From Bog-473 sp963834405 (GTDB lineage Bacteria; Actinomycetota; Acidimicrobiia; Acidimicrobiales; RAAP-2), in contig CAWIBX010000005.1 of the NCBI GenBank assembly GCA_963834405.1, forward strand, positions 868,001-932,000: DNA of 64,000 nt. The letters are read 5' to 3'. This document shows positions 43,045 to 52,202 of the stretch, piece by piece (within the stretch, counting starts at the first letter, position 1; the number at the start of each line of letters is the position of its first letter). The notes beneath the pieces were generated by a model. The model worked only from the letters and a program-made list of their open reading frames with translations. It had not been told where the DNA came from and searched no databases. The position numbers and the translations under genes were made by a program.

Positions 43045-44328
43045 GTGGGAGACTTCGACGCCATCGACTTCTTCCGGGGAGACGAGCTGATCGCCGACCC
43101 GTATCCGTACTTCGCGGACCTGCGTGAGAAGTGCCCGGTCCAGCGGGAGGACAAGCACGGAGTCGTGATGGTGACCGGCTATGACGAGGCCGTCTCGGTG
43201 TACACCAATACCGCCACCTTCTCGTCGTGCAACTCGGTCACCGGGCCGTTCCCGGGGTTCCCCGTGCCCCTCGAGGGCGACGATGTGAGCGAGATCATTG
43301 AGCAGTACCGGGGCGAACTGCCGTTTAGCGACCAGATCCTGACCATGGACCCGCCGGAGCACAAGGCGCACCGAGGTCTACTCATGCGGCTGATCACGCC
43401 GAAGCGCCTGCGCGAGAACGAGGACTTCATGTGGCGGCACGCGGATCGCCAGATTGAGGAGTTCGTCGACCGAGGCGAGTGCGAGTTCATCCGCGACTTC
43501 GCCGGGCCCTTCACGCTCTACGTGATCGCGGACCTGCTCGGCGTGCCCGAGGAGGACCACGAGTGGTTTCGCGAGGAGCTCCAGGGCGGAGGACGCCACC
43601 GCCCACAGGGGCTGGGGAGCACCGGGGACGCGTCGCTCAGCCACAGCCCGCTCGAGTTCCTCTACGACCGGTTCAGCGCGTACATCGAGGAGCGCCGGCA
43701 CGAGCCGCGCGAGGACGTCCTGACGGGGCTCGCGACGGCCACCTTCCCCGACGGGACGGTGCCCGCGGCCATCGACGTCGCCCGGGTGGCGGCCAACGTG
43801 TTCTCAGCCGGGCAGGAGACGACGGTCCGGCTGCTCGGTTCGGCGTTGCAGACGATCGGCGAACGGACGGACATCCAGCAGCGCTTGCGGGAGGACTACG
43901 GCCGCATTCCGGACTTCGTGGAGGAGTGCCTGCGCTTTGAGAGCCCGGTCAAGGGCGACTTCCGCCTGGCCCGCACGGGAACGACCGTGGGCGGGGTCGA
44001 CGTGGCGGCGGGGACCTGCGTCATGGTGCTCAACGGCGCCGCCGGCCGGGATCCGCGCCGGTTCGACCACCCCGACCAGTTCCGCATGGACCGCGCCAAC
44101 GCCAAGGAGCACCTCGCGTTCGGCCGCGGCCCGCACGCCTGCCCCGGCGGCCCACTGGCCCGTGCGGAGACCCGCATCAGCATCGAGCGGCTGCTCGAGC
44201 GCATGAAGGACATCCGCATCTCCGAGTCCGCGCACGGGCCGGCCGACGCCCGGCACTACGACTACGTGCCGACCTACATCCTGCGCGGCCTCACCCGGCT
44301 CCACCTGGAGTTCACGCCGGCGGGCTGA
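43045..44328 (+). CDS. Cytochrome P450
   Basis: 427 residues, GTG start after GAGGGAG. I-helix FSAGQETTVRL, ExxR in VEECLRFESP, haem loop AFGRGPHACPGGPLARAE with the axial Cys. PFSDQILTMDPPEHKAHRGLLMRLITPKRL is the usual substrate-side region. Distinct from the 20478 P450. Its last 17 bp overlap, tail to tail, the LLM oxidoreductase gene. Confidence 0.9.
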   Translation: MGDFDAIDFFRGDELIADPYPYFADLREKCPVQREDKHGVVMVTGYDEAVSVYTNTATFSSCNSVTGPFPGFPVPLEGDDVSEIIEQYRGELPFSDQILTMDPPEHKAHRGLLMRLITPKRLRENEDFMWRHADRQIEEFVDRGECEFIRDFAGPFTLYVIADLLGVPEEDHEWFREELQGGGRHRPQGLGSTGDASLSHSPLEFLYDRFSAYIEERRHEPREDVLTGLATATFPDGTVPAAIDVARVAANVFSAGQETTVRLLGSALQTIGERTDIQQRLREDYGRIPDFVEECLRFESPVKGDFRLARTGTTVGGVDVAAGTCVMVLNGAAGRDPRRFDHPDQFRMDRANAKEHLAFGRGPHACPGGPLARAETRISIERLLERMKDIRISESAHGPADARHYDYVPTYILRGLTRLHLEFTPAG

Positions 44329-45196
44329 GCGGCCCGATCACCCCCTCGCCGAAGGCCGCCAGGGTCTCGGGCGGGGCGAAGTCGGTGAACCACGCGTAGA
44401 CCCGCTCCACCCCGCTCTCCGCCAGGCCACCGAAGTAGTCGACGAGCTCGGGCGCGGTGCCCAGCACGTGGCTGCCCCAGAAGCGTCGGCGGGCGAGGTC
44501 GTCGACCTCCTGGCGGGAGGCACCGGCACCCACGAAGGCGACCTGCGTCTGCAGCGAGCAGCGCGCGTCACCGGCGAGCGGGCGCATCTCGTCGAAGCGG
44601 TCCAGGATGCTCACGTGGACGTTCCACCAGTCCGCGAACGTCGCCACGAGCTCCATGGTCCGCGGGCCCGCGCCGCCGATGGTGATGGGGATCTTGCCCA
44701 GCGGCAGCGGCCGCAGCTCCGCCCCCTGCAGCCGGAAGTGCTCGCCCGCGTGGTCGACCGTCTCCCCCCGCCAGAGGGCCGTCATGATCTGGAGGGACTC
44801 CCGCAGGCGGCCGACGCGTGCCTTCGCCGGCGGTGACCCGAACCCGTAGGTCTCGAACTCGCTCGTCACCGACCCCCATCCGATCCCGAGCTCGAAGCGC
44901 CCGCCCGAGGCGTGGTCGATCGTCACCACCTCCCGTGCCAGCACCGCCGGGTGGCGGAAGCCGTCGCACAGGACGAGCGATCCGACGCCCAGCTCGCTTG
45001 TGCACGCGGCCACCCAGGCGTTGGTGATCATCGCCTCGAACATCGGCGACCCTTCGGCTCCGGGCGGGGCGAGGTGGTCCATGCCGGCGATACCCCGGAA
45101 GCCGGCCTCCTCGGCGGCACGGGCGCGTCCGACGAGTTGCTCCATCGACAGACGCATCTGGGGCAGGTAGAGCCAGAACTCCATGGGCGCGGTCAC
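44312..45196 (-). CDS. LLM-class F420-dependent oxidoreductase
   Basis: 294 residues of the luciferase-like monooxygenase TIM barrel: LPQMRLSMEQLVGRARAAEEAGFRGIAGMDHLAPPG, RFELGIGWG, PITIGGAGPRTMELVATFADWWNV. In actinomycetes these usually use F420H2. TIGR03560-like proteins match best by eye. Convergent with the P450. Confidence 0.84.
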   Translation of the reverse strand: MTAPMEFWLYLPQMRLSMEQLVGRARAAEEAGFRGIAGMDHLAPPGAEGSPMFEAMITNAWVAACTSELGVGSLVLCDGFRHPAVLAREVVTIDHASGGRFELGIGWGSVTSEFETYGFGSPPAKARVGRLRESLQIMTALWRGETVDHAGEHFRLQGAELRPLPLGKIPITIGGAGPRTMELVATFADWWNVHVSILDRFDEMRPLAGDARCSLQTQVAFVGAGASRQEVDDLARRRFWGSHVLGTAPELVDYFGGLAESGVERVYAWFTDFAPPETLAAFGEGVIGPLSPPA

Positions 45197-45259
45197 GGGC
45201 GAGGAGACTATCGAGCAGCCGGGTGCCGGTATCGGGATCCGCGGGCCCGTGCCGCGCCG

Positions 45260-46054
45260 TCAGGTGAAGCGGCGGGCGGCGTCGAGGGCCTGGGTCCGGT
45301 AGCCGCCGCCGAAGAGCACGGTGTGGACCAGCAGCGGGTAGAGCTGGAAGAGCGGGACACGCTCCTCCCATCCCGGAGCCGGAGGGAGCACCTCGCCGTA
45401 GGCGGCGCGCAGGCGCACGGGGACCGGGCCGAAGAGGGCGAGCATGGCGAGGTCCTCCTCGGGGTGGCCACCGTGGACCGAGGGGTCGATCAGCCAGGAC
45501 CGGCCGTCCGCGCCCGCCAGCACGTTGCCCCACCACAGGTCGCCGTGCAGGAGCGCGGGGCCGCCGGGCGGCAGCACGTCGCCGAGCCGGGCGACCACGG
45601 GCGCCACGGCCGGCACGAGGCCGCACCGCCGCGCCAGCTCCTCGAGGCGCGCGCCGTAGAAGCCGGGACCGTCCGGCCACGGCGACGGGTCGACGGTGCA
45701 GGCGCCGATGAACGACGAGCCGCCGCCCCAGTGCGGCACCGTGGTGCGGTGCAGCCGCGCCAATGACCGGCCGAGATCCTCGTCGTGGGCCGTGGTGCGG
45801 GTTACCTGCTCCACGGCGGCGGTCACGAGCAGGTCACCGTCGACGAGCACGACCTCGGGCACCGGCGGCCCTCCGGCGACGGCCGCCAGCCGCCGCAGCC
45901 CGTCCGCCTCGTCCGGCGTGCCCGGTCCGGCCTTGACGACGAGGCGCCGCCCGCCCGCTTCGACCAGCGTGGCGCCGCGGCCGAGCGACCGGACCGTACG
46001 AAGGGGTCCCAACGCTCCGGCCAGGCGGGTGTGCCAGTCGGCGGGCGAGGGCAT
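45260..46054 (-). CDS. Fructosamine/ketosamine-3-kinase family protein
   Basis: 264 residues. LLHGDLWWGNVLAGADGRSWLIDPSVHGGHPEEDLAMLALFG is the FN3K catalytic and metal-binding region. Such kinases phosphorylate glycated amines so that the adducts fall off. ATG 46054 is the start used; the frame is open to 46111. Divergent from the hydrolase at 46102. Confidence 0.83.
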   Translation of the reverse strand: MPSPADWHTRLAGALGPLRTVRSLGRGATLVEAGGRRLVVKAGPGTPDEADGLRRLAAVAGGPPVPEVVLVDGDLLVTAAVEQVTRTTAHDEDLGRSLARLHRTTVPHWGGGSSFIGACTVDPSPWPDGPGFYGARLEELARRCGLVPAVAPVVARLGDVLPPGGPALLHGDLWWGNVLAGADGRSWLIDPSVHGGHPEEDLAMLALFGPVPVRLRAAYGEVLPPAPGWEERVPLFQLYPLLVHTVLFGGGYRTQALDAARRFT

Positions 46055-46101
46055 GACTGCGACGGTAGCGACGGCGCCGCGGACGCGACCAACATGGGCC
46101 G

Positions 46102-46683
46102 ATGGCCACACCCGGACAGGGACCGGCCGGCCTGGTGCTGACGCCCGGTGCGAGTGCCGGCCGCGACCACTCCGGACTCCGTGTGATCGACGACGCCGTG
46201 TCCGCCACGGGCATCACCGTCGAACGCATCGAATTCCCGGGGCAGGCGGCCGGGAAGCGCCGGACCGATCCGCCGGCGGTGTGCATCGCGACGCTACGCG
46301 ACGCGGTCGCCGCACTGGCCGGGCGGCTCTCCGTGCCGGAGGACCGCATCGCGGTGGGTGGCCGCTCCTTCGGAGGACGCATGTGCTCGCTGGCGGTCGC
46401 CGAGGGCCTCGCCGCGTGCGCCCTCGTCCTCGTCAGCTACCCCTTGCACCCGCCCGGCCGTGCCGACCGCCTGCGCACGGAGCACTTCCCCGCGCTCCGG
46501 GTGCCCTGTCTGTTCGTCTCGGGCCGCCGCGACGCGTTCGCCACCCCCGAGGAGCTCGAGCGCGAAACGGCCGCCATCGCCGGTCCCGTCACGTTGATTT
46601 TCGTGGACGGCGACCACTCGCTGCGGAGGCACGAATCCGACGCCGCGGACGCCGTGGCGGCGTGGCTCCCCGCCCTGGCCTGA
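46102..46683 (+). CDS. KANL3/Tex30-like alpha/beta hydrolase
   Basis: 193 residues. VLTPGASAGRDH, the nucleophile elbow VGGRSFGGRMCS, LFVSGRRDAFATPEEL (acid) and VDGDHSL (His) fit the small dienelactone-hydrolase-like KANL3/Tex30 group. Substrate unknown. Confidence 0.78.
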   Translation: MATPGQGPAGLVLTPGASAGRDHSGLRVIDDAVSATGITVERIEFPGQAAGKRRTDPPAVCIATLRDAVAALAGRLSVPEDRIAVGGRSFGGRMCSLAVAEGLAACALVLVSYPLHPPGRADRLRTEHFPALRVPCLFVSGRRDAFATPEELERETAAIAGPVTLIFVDGDHSLRRHESDAADAVAAWLPALA

Positions 46684-46722
46684 GGGCGCCCGCGCACGAC
46701 CCTGTCCTCCGTTGTGCGGATT

Positions 46723-46784
46723 TTGACAGCCTCTAGGCCAAAAGTCCCCCCGGCATCTGCCAAAAAAGGTCACATCATGTGACA
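46723..46784 (+). promoter_or_regulatory. Regulatory region before the secreted protein pair
   Basis: TTGACA (46723-46728), a DosR-like element AGGCCAAAAAGTCCCC (46735-46750), and a perfect dyad GTCACAT-C-ATGTGAC (46770-46784) lie in the 199-bp gap. The region is AT-rich compared with its surroundings. The DosR comparison rests on resemblance only. Confidence 0.4.
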
Positions 46785-46882
46785 CAACTAGTCCCTTTTT
46801 GCTCAAGTCCTACTGGCAGCCGCCCCGACACTTTCTAGGAGCGAGAAACAACTGACGGACCAACACGCACGAGGAAGGGACC

Positions 46883-47494
46883 ATGCAGATCTCACGATGG
46901 TCGAGGAAGACCAAGATCGTTTCCGCCGTTTGCGGGAGCGTGCTCGCGGCCACCGCCGCGTTCGCGGCGACCAACTGGGTGGTGGGCTTGAACAGCGGCT
47001 CCTCCGGCGAGGCGCAGTCGTCCGCCATCAGCAACCTGACGATCACCGCGACGAGCGGTGGCACGAACCAGCTCTACCCGGGGGGCAACGGCGACGTGAC
47101 CGTCTCCATCAGCAACCCGAACCCGTTCCCCGTCACGATCACTGCGCTGCAGCTGCCCACGAACGCGACCTACGCCGCGGGGTACACGACGAGCGCCCTG
47201 ACCACGCCCCAGAGCGGCTGCCTGGCGGCGACGCCAAGCGACGTCATCTGGAACTTCTCGACGGCGACGAGCGGCACGTCGCACACCCTGACGTCGGCGC
47301 TCACGGTCGCGGCAAGCGGACAGGCCAACAACCCGCTCGTCGTGACTTTCACCAACGACGCCTCCATGACGGCCGCCTCGCCGGCGGCCTGTGCCAGCAC
47401 GTACTTCTCCATGCCGTCGCTGACGGGCATCACGGCGACGGGCGGCGCGGCGACGGCCACGACCAGCCCGGCGACGGACGCCTGGACCACCTGA
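46883..47494 (+). CDS. Small secreted protein, WxV-L-SGSSGEAQ signature
   Basis: 203 residues with a signal peptide (RWSRKTKIVSAVCGSVLAATAAFAA). The mature N-terminus is TNWVVGLNSGSSGEAQSS, followed by beta-rich, Thr/Ala/Ser-rich sequence with NPNPFPVTITALQLPTNATY, like a camelysin/TasA- or DUF11-type extracellular beta-sandwich. Two Cys (SGCLA, AACAST) may form a disulphide. No sortase motif or lipobox. AGGAAGGG precedes ATG 46883. No characterised family recognised. Confidence 0.7.
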   Translation: MQISRWSRKTKIVSAVCGSVLAATAAFAATNWVVGLNSGSSGEAQSSAISNLTITATSGGTNQLYPGGNGDVTVSISNPNPFPVTITALQLPTNATYAAGYTTSALTTPQSGCLAATPSDVIWNFSTATSGTSHTLTSALTVAASGQANNPLVVTFTNDASMTAASPAACASTYFSMPSLTGITATGGAATATTSPATDAWTT

Positions 47495-47540
47495 GTCTTC
47501 CGGGAAGCGGAGGTCGGCGCAGCCAAAAGGCGGTAAGAGC

Positions 47541-47996
47541 ATGAAGGCCCTGATTCGTGCTCTCCTCCCTGCGCTGACCCTATCGTCGGTCGTCGCGACG
47601 GTCGCTGCCCCGGTGTCGGGCGCGACCAGCTGGATCGTGACGCTCCACAGCAGCAGCGCGGGAGAGAGCAGGGCGCAGGCCCTGCCGGGAGCGCCCACCG
47701 GCGTCGCCGTGTCGTGCCCGTCGCCGACGTTCTCGAAGACGATCAAGGTGACCTGGAGCTCGGTCACCCGCGCGACGAGCTACTCCGTTTACGACTCGAC
47801 GACCTCCGCGAGCGGCACGTACAGCCTCGTCGTCAGTGGTGTCGCGACGACCTCGTGGACCAGTGGGACCTTGTCCAACGGCAACTACTGGTACGAGGTG
47901 ACCGCCTCCGTCGGGACCAACTGGGCCGGCGCCAAGTCCTCCGCCTCGGGTGAGAGCACCATTAGCTTCATCTCGCCGGTCTGCGCCCAGCCGTAG
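47541..47996 (+). CDS. Small secreted FN3-like protein with the same signature
   Basis: 151 residues with a signal peptide (MKALIRALLPALTLSSVVATVAAPVSGA). The mature start TSWIVTLHSSSAGESRAQ echoes the upstream protein's TNWVVGLNSGSSGEAQSS. The rest is a fibronectin type III-like domain: PGAPTGVAVSC, IKVTWSSVTRATSYSVYDSTTSASGTYSLV, GNYWYEVTASVG. Lies 46 nt downstream, probably co-transcribed. A surface or matrix protein is inferred. Confidence 0.68.
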   Translation: MKALIRALLPALTLSSVVATVAAPVSGATSWIVTLHSSSAGESRAQALPGAPTGVAVSCPSPTFSKTIKVTWSSVTRATSYSVYDSTTSASGTYSLVVSGVATTSWTSGTLSNGNYWYEVTASVGTNWAGAKSSASGESTISFISPVCAQP

Positions 47997-48012
47997 CCCG
48001 CGCCGGCCCGGC

Positions 48013-48735
48013 TCACGGCCCGGCGGCGATCCGCTCCAGCAGGTCCGCGGTGTCGTCCGGCGCGGCGAGCATGACGTCGTGGCCGCAGCGCAGTTCGTGC
48101 GTCTCCCATCCGGCCGCCGCGGCGGCGTCGGTGAGGCGCCGCAGGCTGGCCAGCGGGGGATCGGTGTGGCTCACGTACACCTTGCGGAGCCGCGCCAGGG
48201 GCAGGGGGTCGAACTCGGTGGGCTCCACCTGGGAGCGGAACGGGAAGTCGGTGAGGCGGGCGCCGACCCAGGACCGCAAGGCCGGGTCGGTGACGCCCCA
48301 CTGCTCCAGGAAGGCGTCGGTGGCGGGCACGTACCATCCCTCGCCCTCCTCGGCCACCAGGCGGCGGTAGCGCTCGGCGACGTCCGCGGGCTCCACGTCG
48401 AGCAGGCACTCGCCGGGGCCCGTGACGAACGCCCCGAGGTAGACGACGGTCTCCAGCCGGTCCGCGCTCGACGCGGCCAGGGGCCCGGCCAGGACGCCCG
48501 CGTAACTGTGCAGGACCAGGGTCACCCCGCGCAGGTCCTCGAACCAGAGCAGGTCTTCGAGGTCCCGGACGTGCGTGGTGATCCCCACGTCGGGGGTCAG
48601 CTCGTCGTGACGGTCGCCCTGCCCGGTCAGCGTCGGCGCGTGCACCTCGTGCCCGCGTTCGGCCAGGCGCCGGCGCACCGCGCGCCAGCACCACCCCCCG
48701 TGCATCGCCCCGTGGACGAGGACGAAGGTGCCCAC
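48013..48735 (-). CDS. Alpha/beta hydrolase, EstC/methylesterase-like
   Basis: 240 residues. FVLVHGAMHGGWCWRAVRRRLAERGHEVHAPTLTGQGDR is the start typical of the EstC/MES group. VLHSYAGVLAG holds the nucleophile Ser (H-S-Y-A-G), and CGHDVMLAAPDD the His. It hydrolyses small esters. Stop lies close to the end of the convergent secreted gene. Confidence 0.82.
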   Translation of the reverse strand: MGTFVLVHGAMHGGWCWRAVRRRLAERGHEVHAPTLTGQGDRHDELTPDVGITTHVRDLEDLLWFEDLRGVTLVLHSYAGVLAGPLAASSADRLETVVYLGAFVTGPGECLLDVEPADVAERYRRLVAEEGEGWYVPATDAFLEQWGVTDPALRSWVGARLTDFPFRSQVEPTEFDPLPLARLRKVYVSHTDPPLASLRRLTDAAAAAGWETHELRCGHDVMLAAPDDTADLLERIAAGP

Positions 48736-48820
48736 GTCGCTCCTCTCCGTCCGGCGTGCGGGCCGGCGGCGGGGCGACGCACCCCACCGCCGGCCGCGTC
48801 GCGCCAGCGGCTCGGCCCGC

Positions 48821-50203
48821 TTACGACAGGTTCTTGGGCGGGGTCGAGGTCGGGCCGGTGTACTTGTGGATCGGCCCCGCTCCCGGGCTCGTGGTGTAGA
48901 CGGGGCTGACGGGGACCGACCCGATCCAGCTCCCCGTCGGGGTCACGGCCGGCGGCGCGGAGGTCTCGAGCTTCACGACCTCGTCACCCTCGTAGCCGAA
49001 GTGCACCGAGCTCGAGTACGAGAGCGGCACGTAGCCGGGCGTGTTGAAGTGCTTGCCGTCGCTGTTGATGGCGTTCATGAGGCCCTGGCGGGTGAGGTTC
49101 TTCCCCGCCTTCTGGAGCGCCTGCACGAACGTGTAGGCCAGCGCGATGCCGTACTGGGTGTTGCCGTCAAGCCCGGACTTGGCGGACAGCGATGGCGCGT
49201 ACTTCTGGAGGATGCCCCTCTCCCACTGCACCCAGGCATTGGAGGTGTCGGACTCCGGCGCCCAGTACGTGTTCGTGATGACGCCGTTGAGCAGGCCGGC
49301 GGCCGCCGACACCTGGGAGGCCGAGGCGCCACCCTTCTGCGCGAAGGACTGGAGCAGCGGCCCGACGGTCGGCGTGTCCGCGCCGACGCCGTCGACCACG
49401 TACTGCGGGAAGTAGTTGAGGACCGCCGCCGGCAGCATGGCCAGCGCGGTCGCGGCCGGGATCGTGGCCAGCACGACGACTTGCGCGCCAGCCGCCTTCA
49501 GCGCGGCGATCTGGTTCGACAGCGGGCCGGAGAGCGTGGCCGCGTCATAGGTCTGGCGCGAGACCACCGCTGACTGGGGGACCTCCATGTCGAGTCCCTT
49601 GACGACGTCCTGCCCGAACTCGTCGTCCTGGTAGAGGTAGCCGATCTTCTTCCCCGCGAAGTTGGCCTTTATGTAGGACCCCAGGATCTTGCCGTCGATC
49701 GTGTAGGGCGGCTGGAACCCCAGGCTCAACGGGTACTTCGGGTTGTTCCAGCAATTGCAGCCCGACTCGATGAACAGCTGCGGCACCTTCTGCGAATTCA
49801 GGAAGGACTGGACGGCCGACTGGGTGGGCGTCCCCAGCGAACCGACGTCGGCGAAGATGTTGTCCTGCAGGACCAGCTTGCGGGTCAGCGTCGCCGTGTT
49901 GGCCGGGTTGTACGCGTCGTCCAGGTAGGTGTAGGTGATCTTGCGCCCGTCGACCCCTCCGTGGGCGTTGACCGCCGAGAACACGGCCTCCATGGCCGGC
50001 GCGATCTCGTCGTAGCCCGGTGCGGCCGGACCGGTGAGTGGGACGGTCGCCCCGATGGTGATGGAGTTCGCGGTGACCCCCGGGGTGGACTCCGCCCCCG
50101 CCGTGGCCGGCAGGATGGTCACACCCAGCGCGGCCCCGATGGCGGCGGCCACCAGGACGCGGGCCCGGGTGGCCCACCCCGTCTGTGTTGCATGTCGTGG
50201 CAT
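48821..50203 (-). CDS. Liv-type substrate-binding protein
   Basis: 460 residues. A signal peptide ends near ATAGA-ESTPG without a lipobox Cys. GVTANSITIGATVPLTGPAAPGYDEI, VNAHGGVDGRKITYTYLDDAYNPANT and IESGCNCWNN show the Peripla_BP_6 fold. AGAAGGA precedes ATG 50203; the frame continuing upstream is the shadow of livM. Last gene of a five-gene transporter operon read leftwards. Confidence 0.88.
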   Translation of the reverse strand: MPRHATQTGWATRARVLVAAAIGAALGVTILPATAGAESTPGVTANSITIGATVPLTGPAAPGYDEIAPAMEAVFSAVNAHGGVDGRKITYTYLDDAYNPANTATLTRKLVLQDNIFADVGSLGTPTQSAVQSFLNSQKVPQLFIESGCNCWNNPKYPLSLGFQPPYTIDGKILGSYIKANFAGKKIGYLYQDDEFGQDVVKGLDMEVPQSAVVSRQTYDAATLSGPLSNQIAALKAAGAQVVVLATIPAATALAMLPAAVLNYFPQYVVDGVGADTPTVGPLLQSFAQKGGASASQVSAAAGLLNGVITNTYWAPESDTSNAWVQWERGILQKYAPSLSAKSGLDGNTQYGIALAYTFVQALQKAGKNLTRQGLMNAINSDGKHFNTPGYVPLSYSSSVHFGYEGDEVVKLETSAPPAVTPTGSWIGSVPVSPVYTTSPGAGPIHKYTGPTSTPPKNLS

Positions 50204-50232
50204 TCCTTCTCCCTTTCTCTTTCTGTGGATCG

Positions 50233-51318
50233 TCAATCGCCCGCTGAGACCGGAACCGGCGTAGGCGCCGCGGGTGCAGTAGGCGCAGTGGGCGCGCCCG
50301 TGGGGCCCTGGCGGGGACGGCTGATGCGGCTCCACGCCCACCGAAGGCCGCCCTGGATCCCGTTGGGCGCAGCCAGCATGGCCACGATCAGCACCATGCC
50401 GAAGATGATCGTGGCGAGGTAGGCGTTGGCGCCGGCGCCGAGGTTGAAGTCGGACGACAGCGAGGTCGACCACTGCGGCATGTACACGAGCAGGACGCCA
50501 CCCCAGACCATGCCGACGAGGGTCCCCGTGCCGCCGAGGACCATCGCCGCCAGCAACTGGATGGAGAGAGTGAGCGGGAACTCCCCGGTGCTGACCACCC
50601 CGGTCGACAGGACCAGCAGCGCGCCGCCGAGACCGGCGCAGCCCGCGCTGATGGCGAAGGCCATGACCTTGGTGCGGGCGACGTGGATGCCGCTGAGCGA
50701 GGCCGCGATCTCGTCGTCGCGCACGGCACGGAAGGAGCGGCCGAACCGGCTGGACAAGAGGTTGGCTATGAGGACCATGACGATCAGCGCGCCCAGCAAC
50801 TGAATCCAGGCCAGCCACTCCTCCGCGCCGAGCGAGCCCGGCGCCGTCGGGACGGTGGTCGTCAGGCCCTGGTCGCCGCCGAACGTCTGCGGCCACTTGT
50901 CCGCGATGGACGGCACCGCCAATGCGAAGAGGAGCGTCATGCCGGCGAGGTACGGGCCCTTGAGCCGGGTGGCGGGCAGGCCGAGGACGACGCCCGCCGC
51001 CGCCGCCACCCCGGTCGCGGCGGCCAATTCGAGGACGAAGTTGCCCGCGGTGTGGGTCTGCAACAGCGCCAGCGTGTACGCGCCCACGGCCATGAAGGCG
51101 CCGTTGCCGAGGGAGAACTGGCCGGTGGTCCCCGTGAGCAGGCTCAGCCCGACGAGCGCGACCACGTAGGCCCCGATCTCTCCGAGCTGATAGTTGGCGT
51201 AGGAGCTCAGCCGGGTCGTGAGGTACCAGAGGACGACGCCGGCGGGCGCGGCGACGACGAGGTGGCGCAGCAGAGGCTGGCGGGGCAGACGAAGGGTGCG
51301 CAACGGGGCCATGGCCAC
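50233..51318 (-). CDS. Liv-type ABC permease (LivM-like)
   Basis: 361 residues, GTG start with GAGGAGGG. Multiple membrane segments; LVGLSLLTGTTGQFSLGNGAFMAVGAYT and AGCAGLGGALLVLSTGVVST are LivM hallmarks. The start is one base beyond the end of livH (1-nt gap), so both are co-translated. The C-terminus has a short Pro/Ala/Thr repeat tail (PTGAPTAPTAPAAPT). Confidence 0.88.
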   Translation of the reverse strand: MAMAPLRTLRLPRQPLLRHLVVAAPAGVVLWYLTTRLSSYANYQLGEIGAYVVALVGLSLLTGTTGQFSLGNGAFMAVGAYTLALLQTHTAGNFVLELAAATGVAAAAGVVLGLPATRLKGPYLAGMTLLFALAVPSIADKWPQTFGGDQGLTTTVPTAPGSLGAEEWLAWIQLLGALIVMVLIANLLSSRFGRSFRAVRDDEIAASLSGIHVARTKVMAFAISAGCAGLGGALLVLSTGVVSTGEFPLTLSIQLLAAMVLGGTGTLVGMVWGGVLLVYMPQWSTSLSSDFNLGAGANAYLATIIFGMVLIVAMLAAPNGIQGGLRWAWSRISRPRQGPTGAPTAPTAPAAPTPVPVSAGD

Positions 51319-51319
51319 G

Positions 51320-52198
51320 TCAGACCCTCCTCGCCGGCGGGCGGGCGAAGATGCCCTCGGGCCGGGCCATCAGGGCGACCGTCAGGAGGGCGAGCGCACC
51401 GAGCGGCTCGAGGCCCGACCCGAGGTACCCGCCGACGTAGGAGATCGCCAGTCCGGCGATCAGCCCGCCCACCAGCGCGCCCACGGGGCTCTCGAGCCCC
51501 CCGATGACGGCGGCCGTGAAGCCGTACACCAGGATCAGGTCCATGTAATAGGGACTGAACGAGCTCGTGGGCGCATCGAGGAGGCCGGCCAGCGAGCCGG
51601 CGATGCCCGCGAGGCCCCAGCCGAGCGTGAGCAAAATGCCCACGCGCACGCCGAGCAGCCGCGAGATCTCGCGGGAGAAGGCGGAGGCGCGCATGCGCAG
51701 CCCCAGGTTGGTGAAGCGGAACAGCACCAGGGTGGCGGTCATCAGCGCGAGGACGGCGATCAGGATGAAGACGTCGAAGTGCGAGAAGTCGATGGTGGTG
51801 CGGCCGATTCTCAGGCCGCTCTGCGAGAAGGCGGCCGGGAACCCGCGGCTGGCGTTCCCGTAAATGGCGCCGACCAGGCCCTCGAACACCACGAGGAGGC
51901 CGATGGTGACGATGACCGGGTGCAGCTCGGACCGGCCTTGCAAGGGCCGGATCAGAATGCGCTCGGTGGCGGCGCCTATGGCGAAGCCGATGATCAGCAC
52001 GAGTATGAAGGCCCACCAGTAGCCCATGCCTCGTGCCAGCAGGCTGAACGCGATGAAGGTCGTGAGCATGCCCGCCGCGCCCTGGGCGAAGTTGATGATC
52101 CGGGTGGCCCGGTAGATGAGGACGAGCGCCAGCGCCAGCGCGGCGTAGATCATGCCGCTGGAGACACCGTTGAGCGTGTAGTCCAGGAAGAGGCTCAT
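51320..52198 (-). CDS. Liv-type ABC permease (LivH-like)
   Basis: 292 residues. LNGVSSGMIYAALALALVLIYRATRIINFAQGAAGML is the LivH signature, and GLRMRASAFSREISRLLGVRV the cytoplasmic coupling loop. Located between livF (4-nt gap) and livM. Confidence 0.9.
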   Translation of the reverse strand: MSLFLDYTLNGVSSGMIYAALALALVLIYRATRIINFAQGAAGMLTTFIAFSLLARGMGYWWAFILVLIIGFAIGAATERILIRPLQGRSELHPVIVTIGLLVVFEGLVGAIYGNASRGFPAAFSQSGLRIGRTTIDFSHFDVFILIAVLALMTATLVLFRFTNLGLRMRASAFSREISRLLGVRVGILLTLGWGLAGIAGSLAGLLDAPTSSFSPYYMDLILVYGFTAAVIGGLESPVGALVGGLIAGLAISYVGGYLGSGLEPLGALALLTVALMARPEGIFARPPARRV

Positions 52199-52202
52199 CG
52201 CG

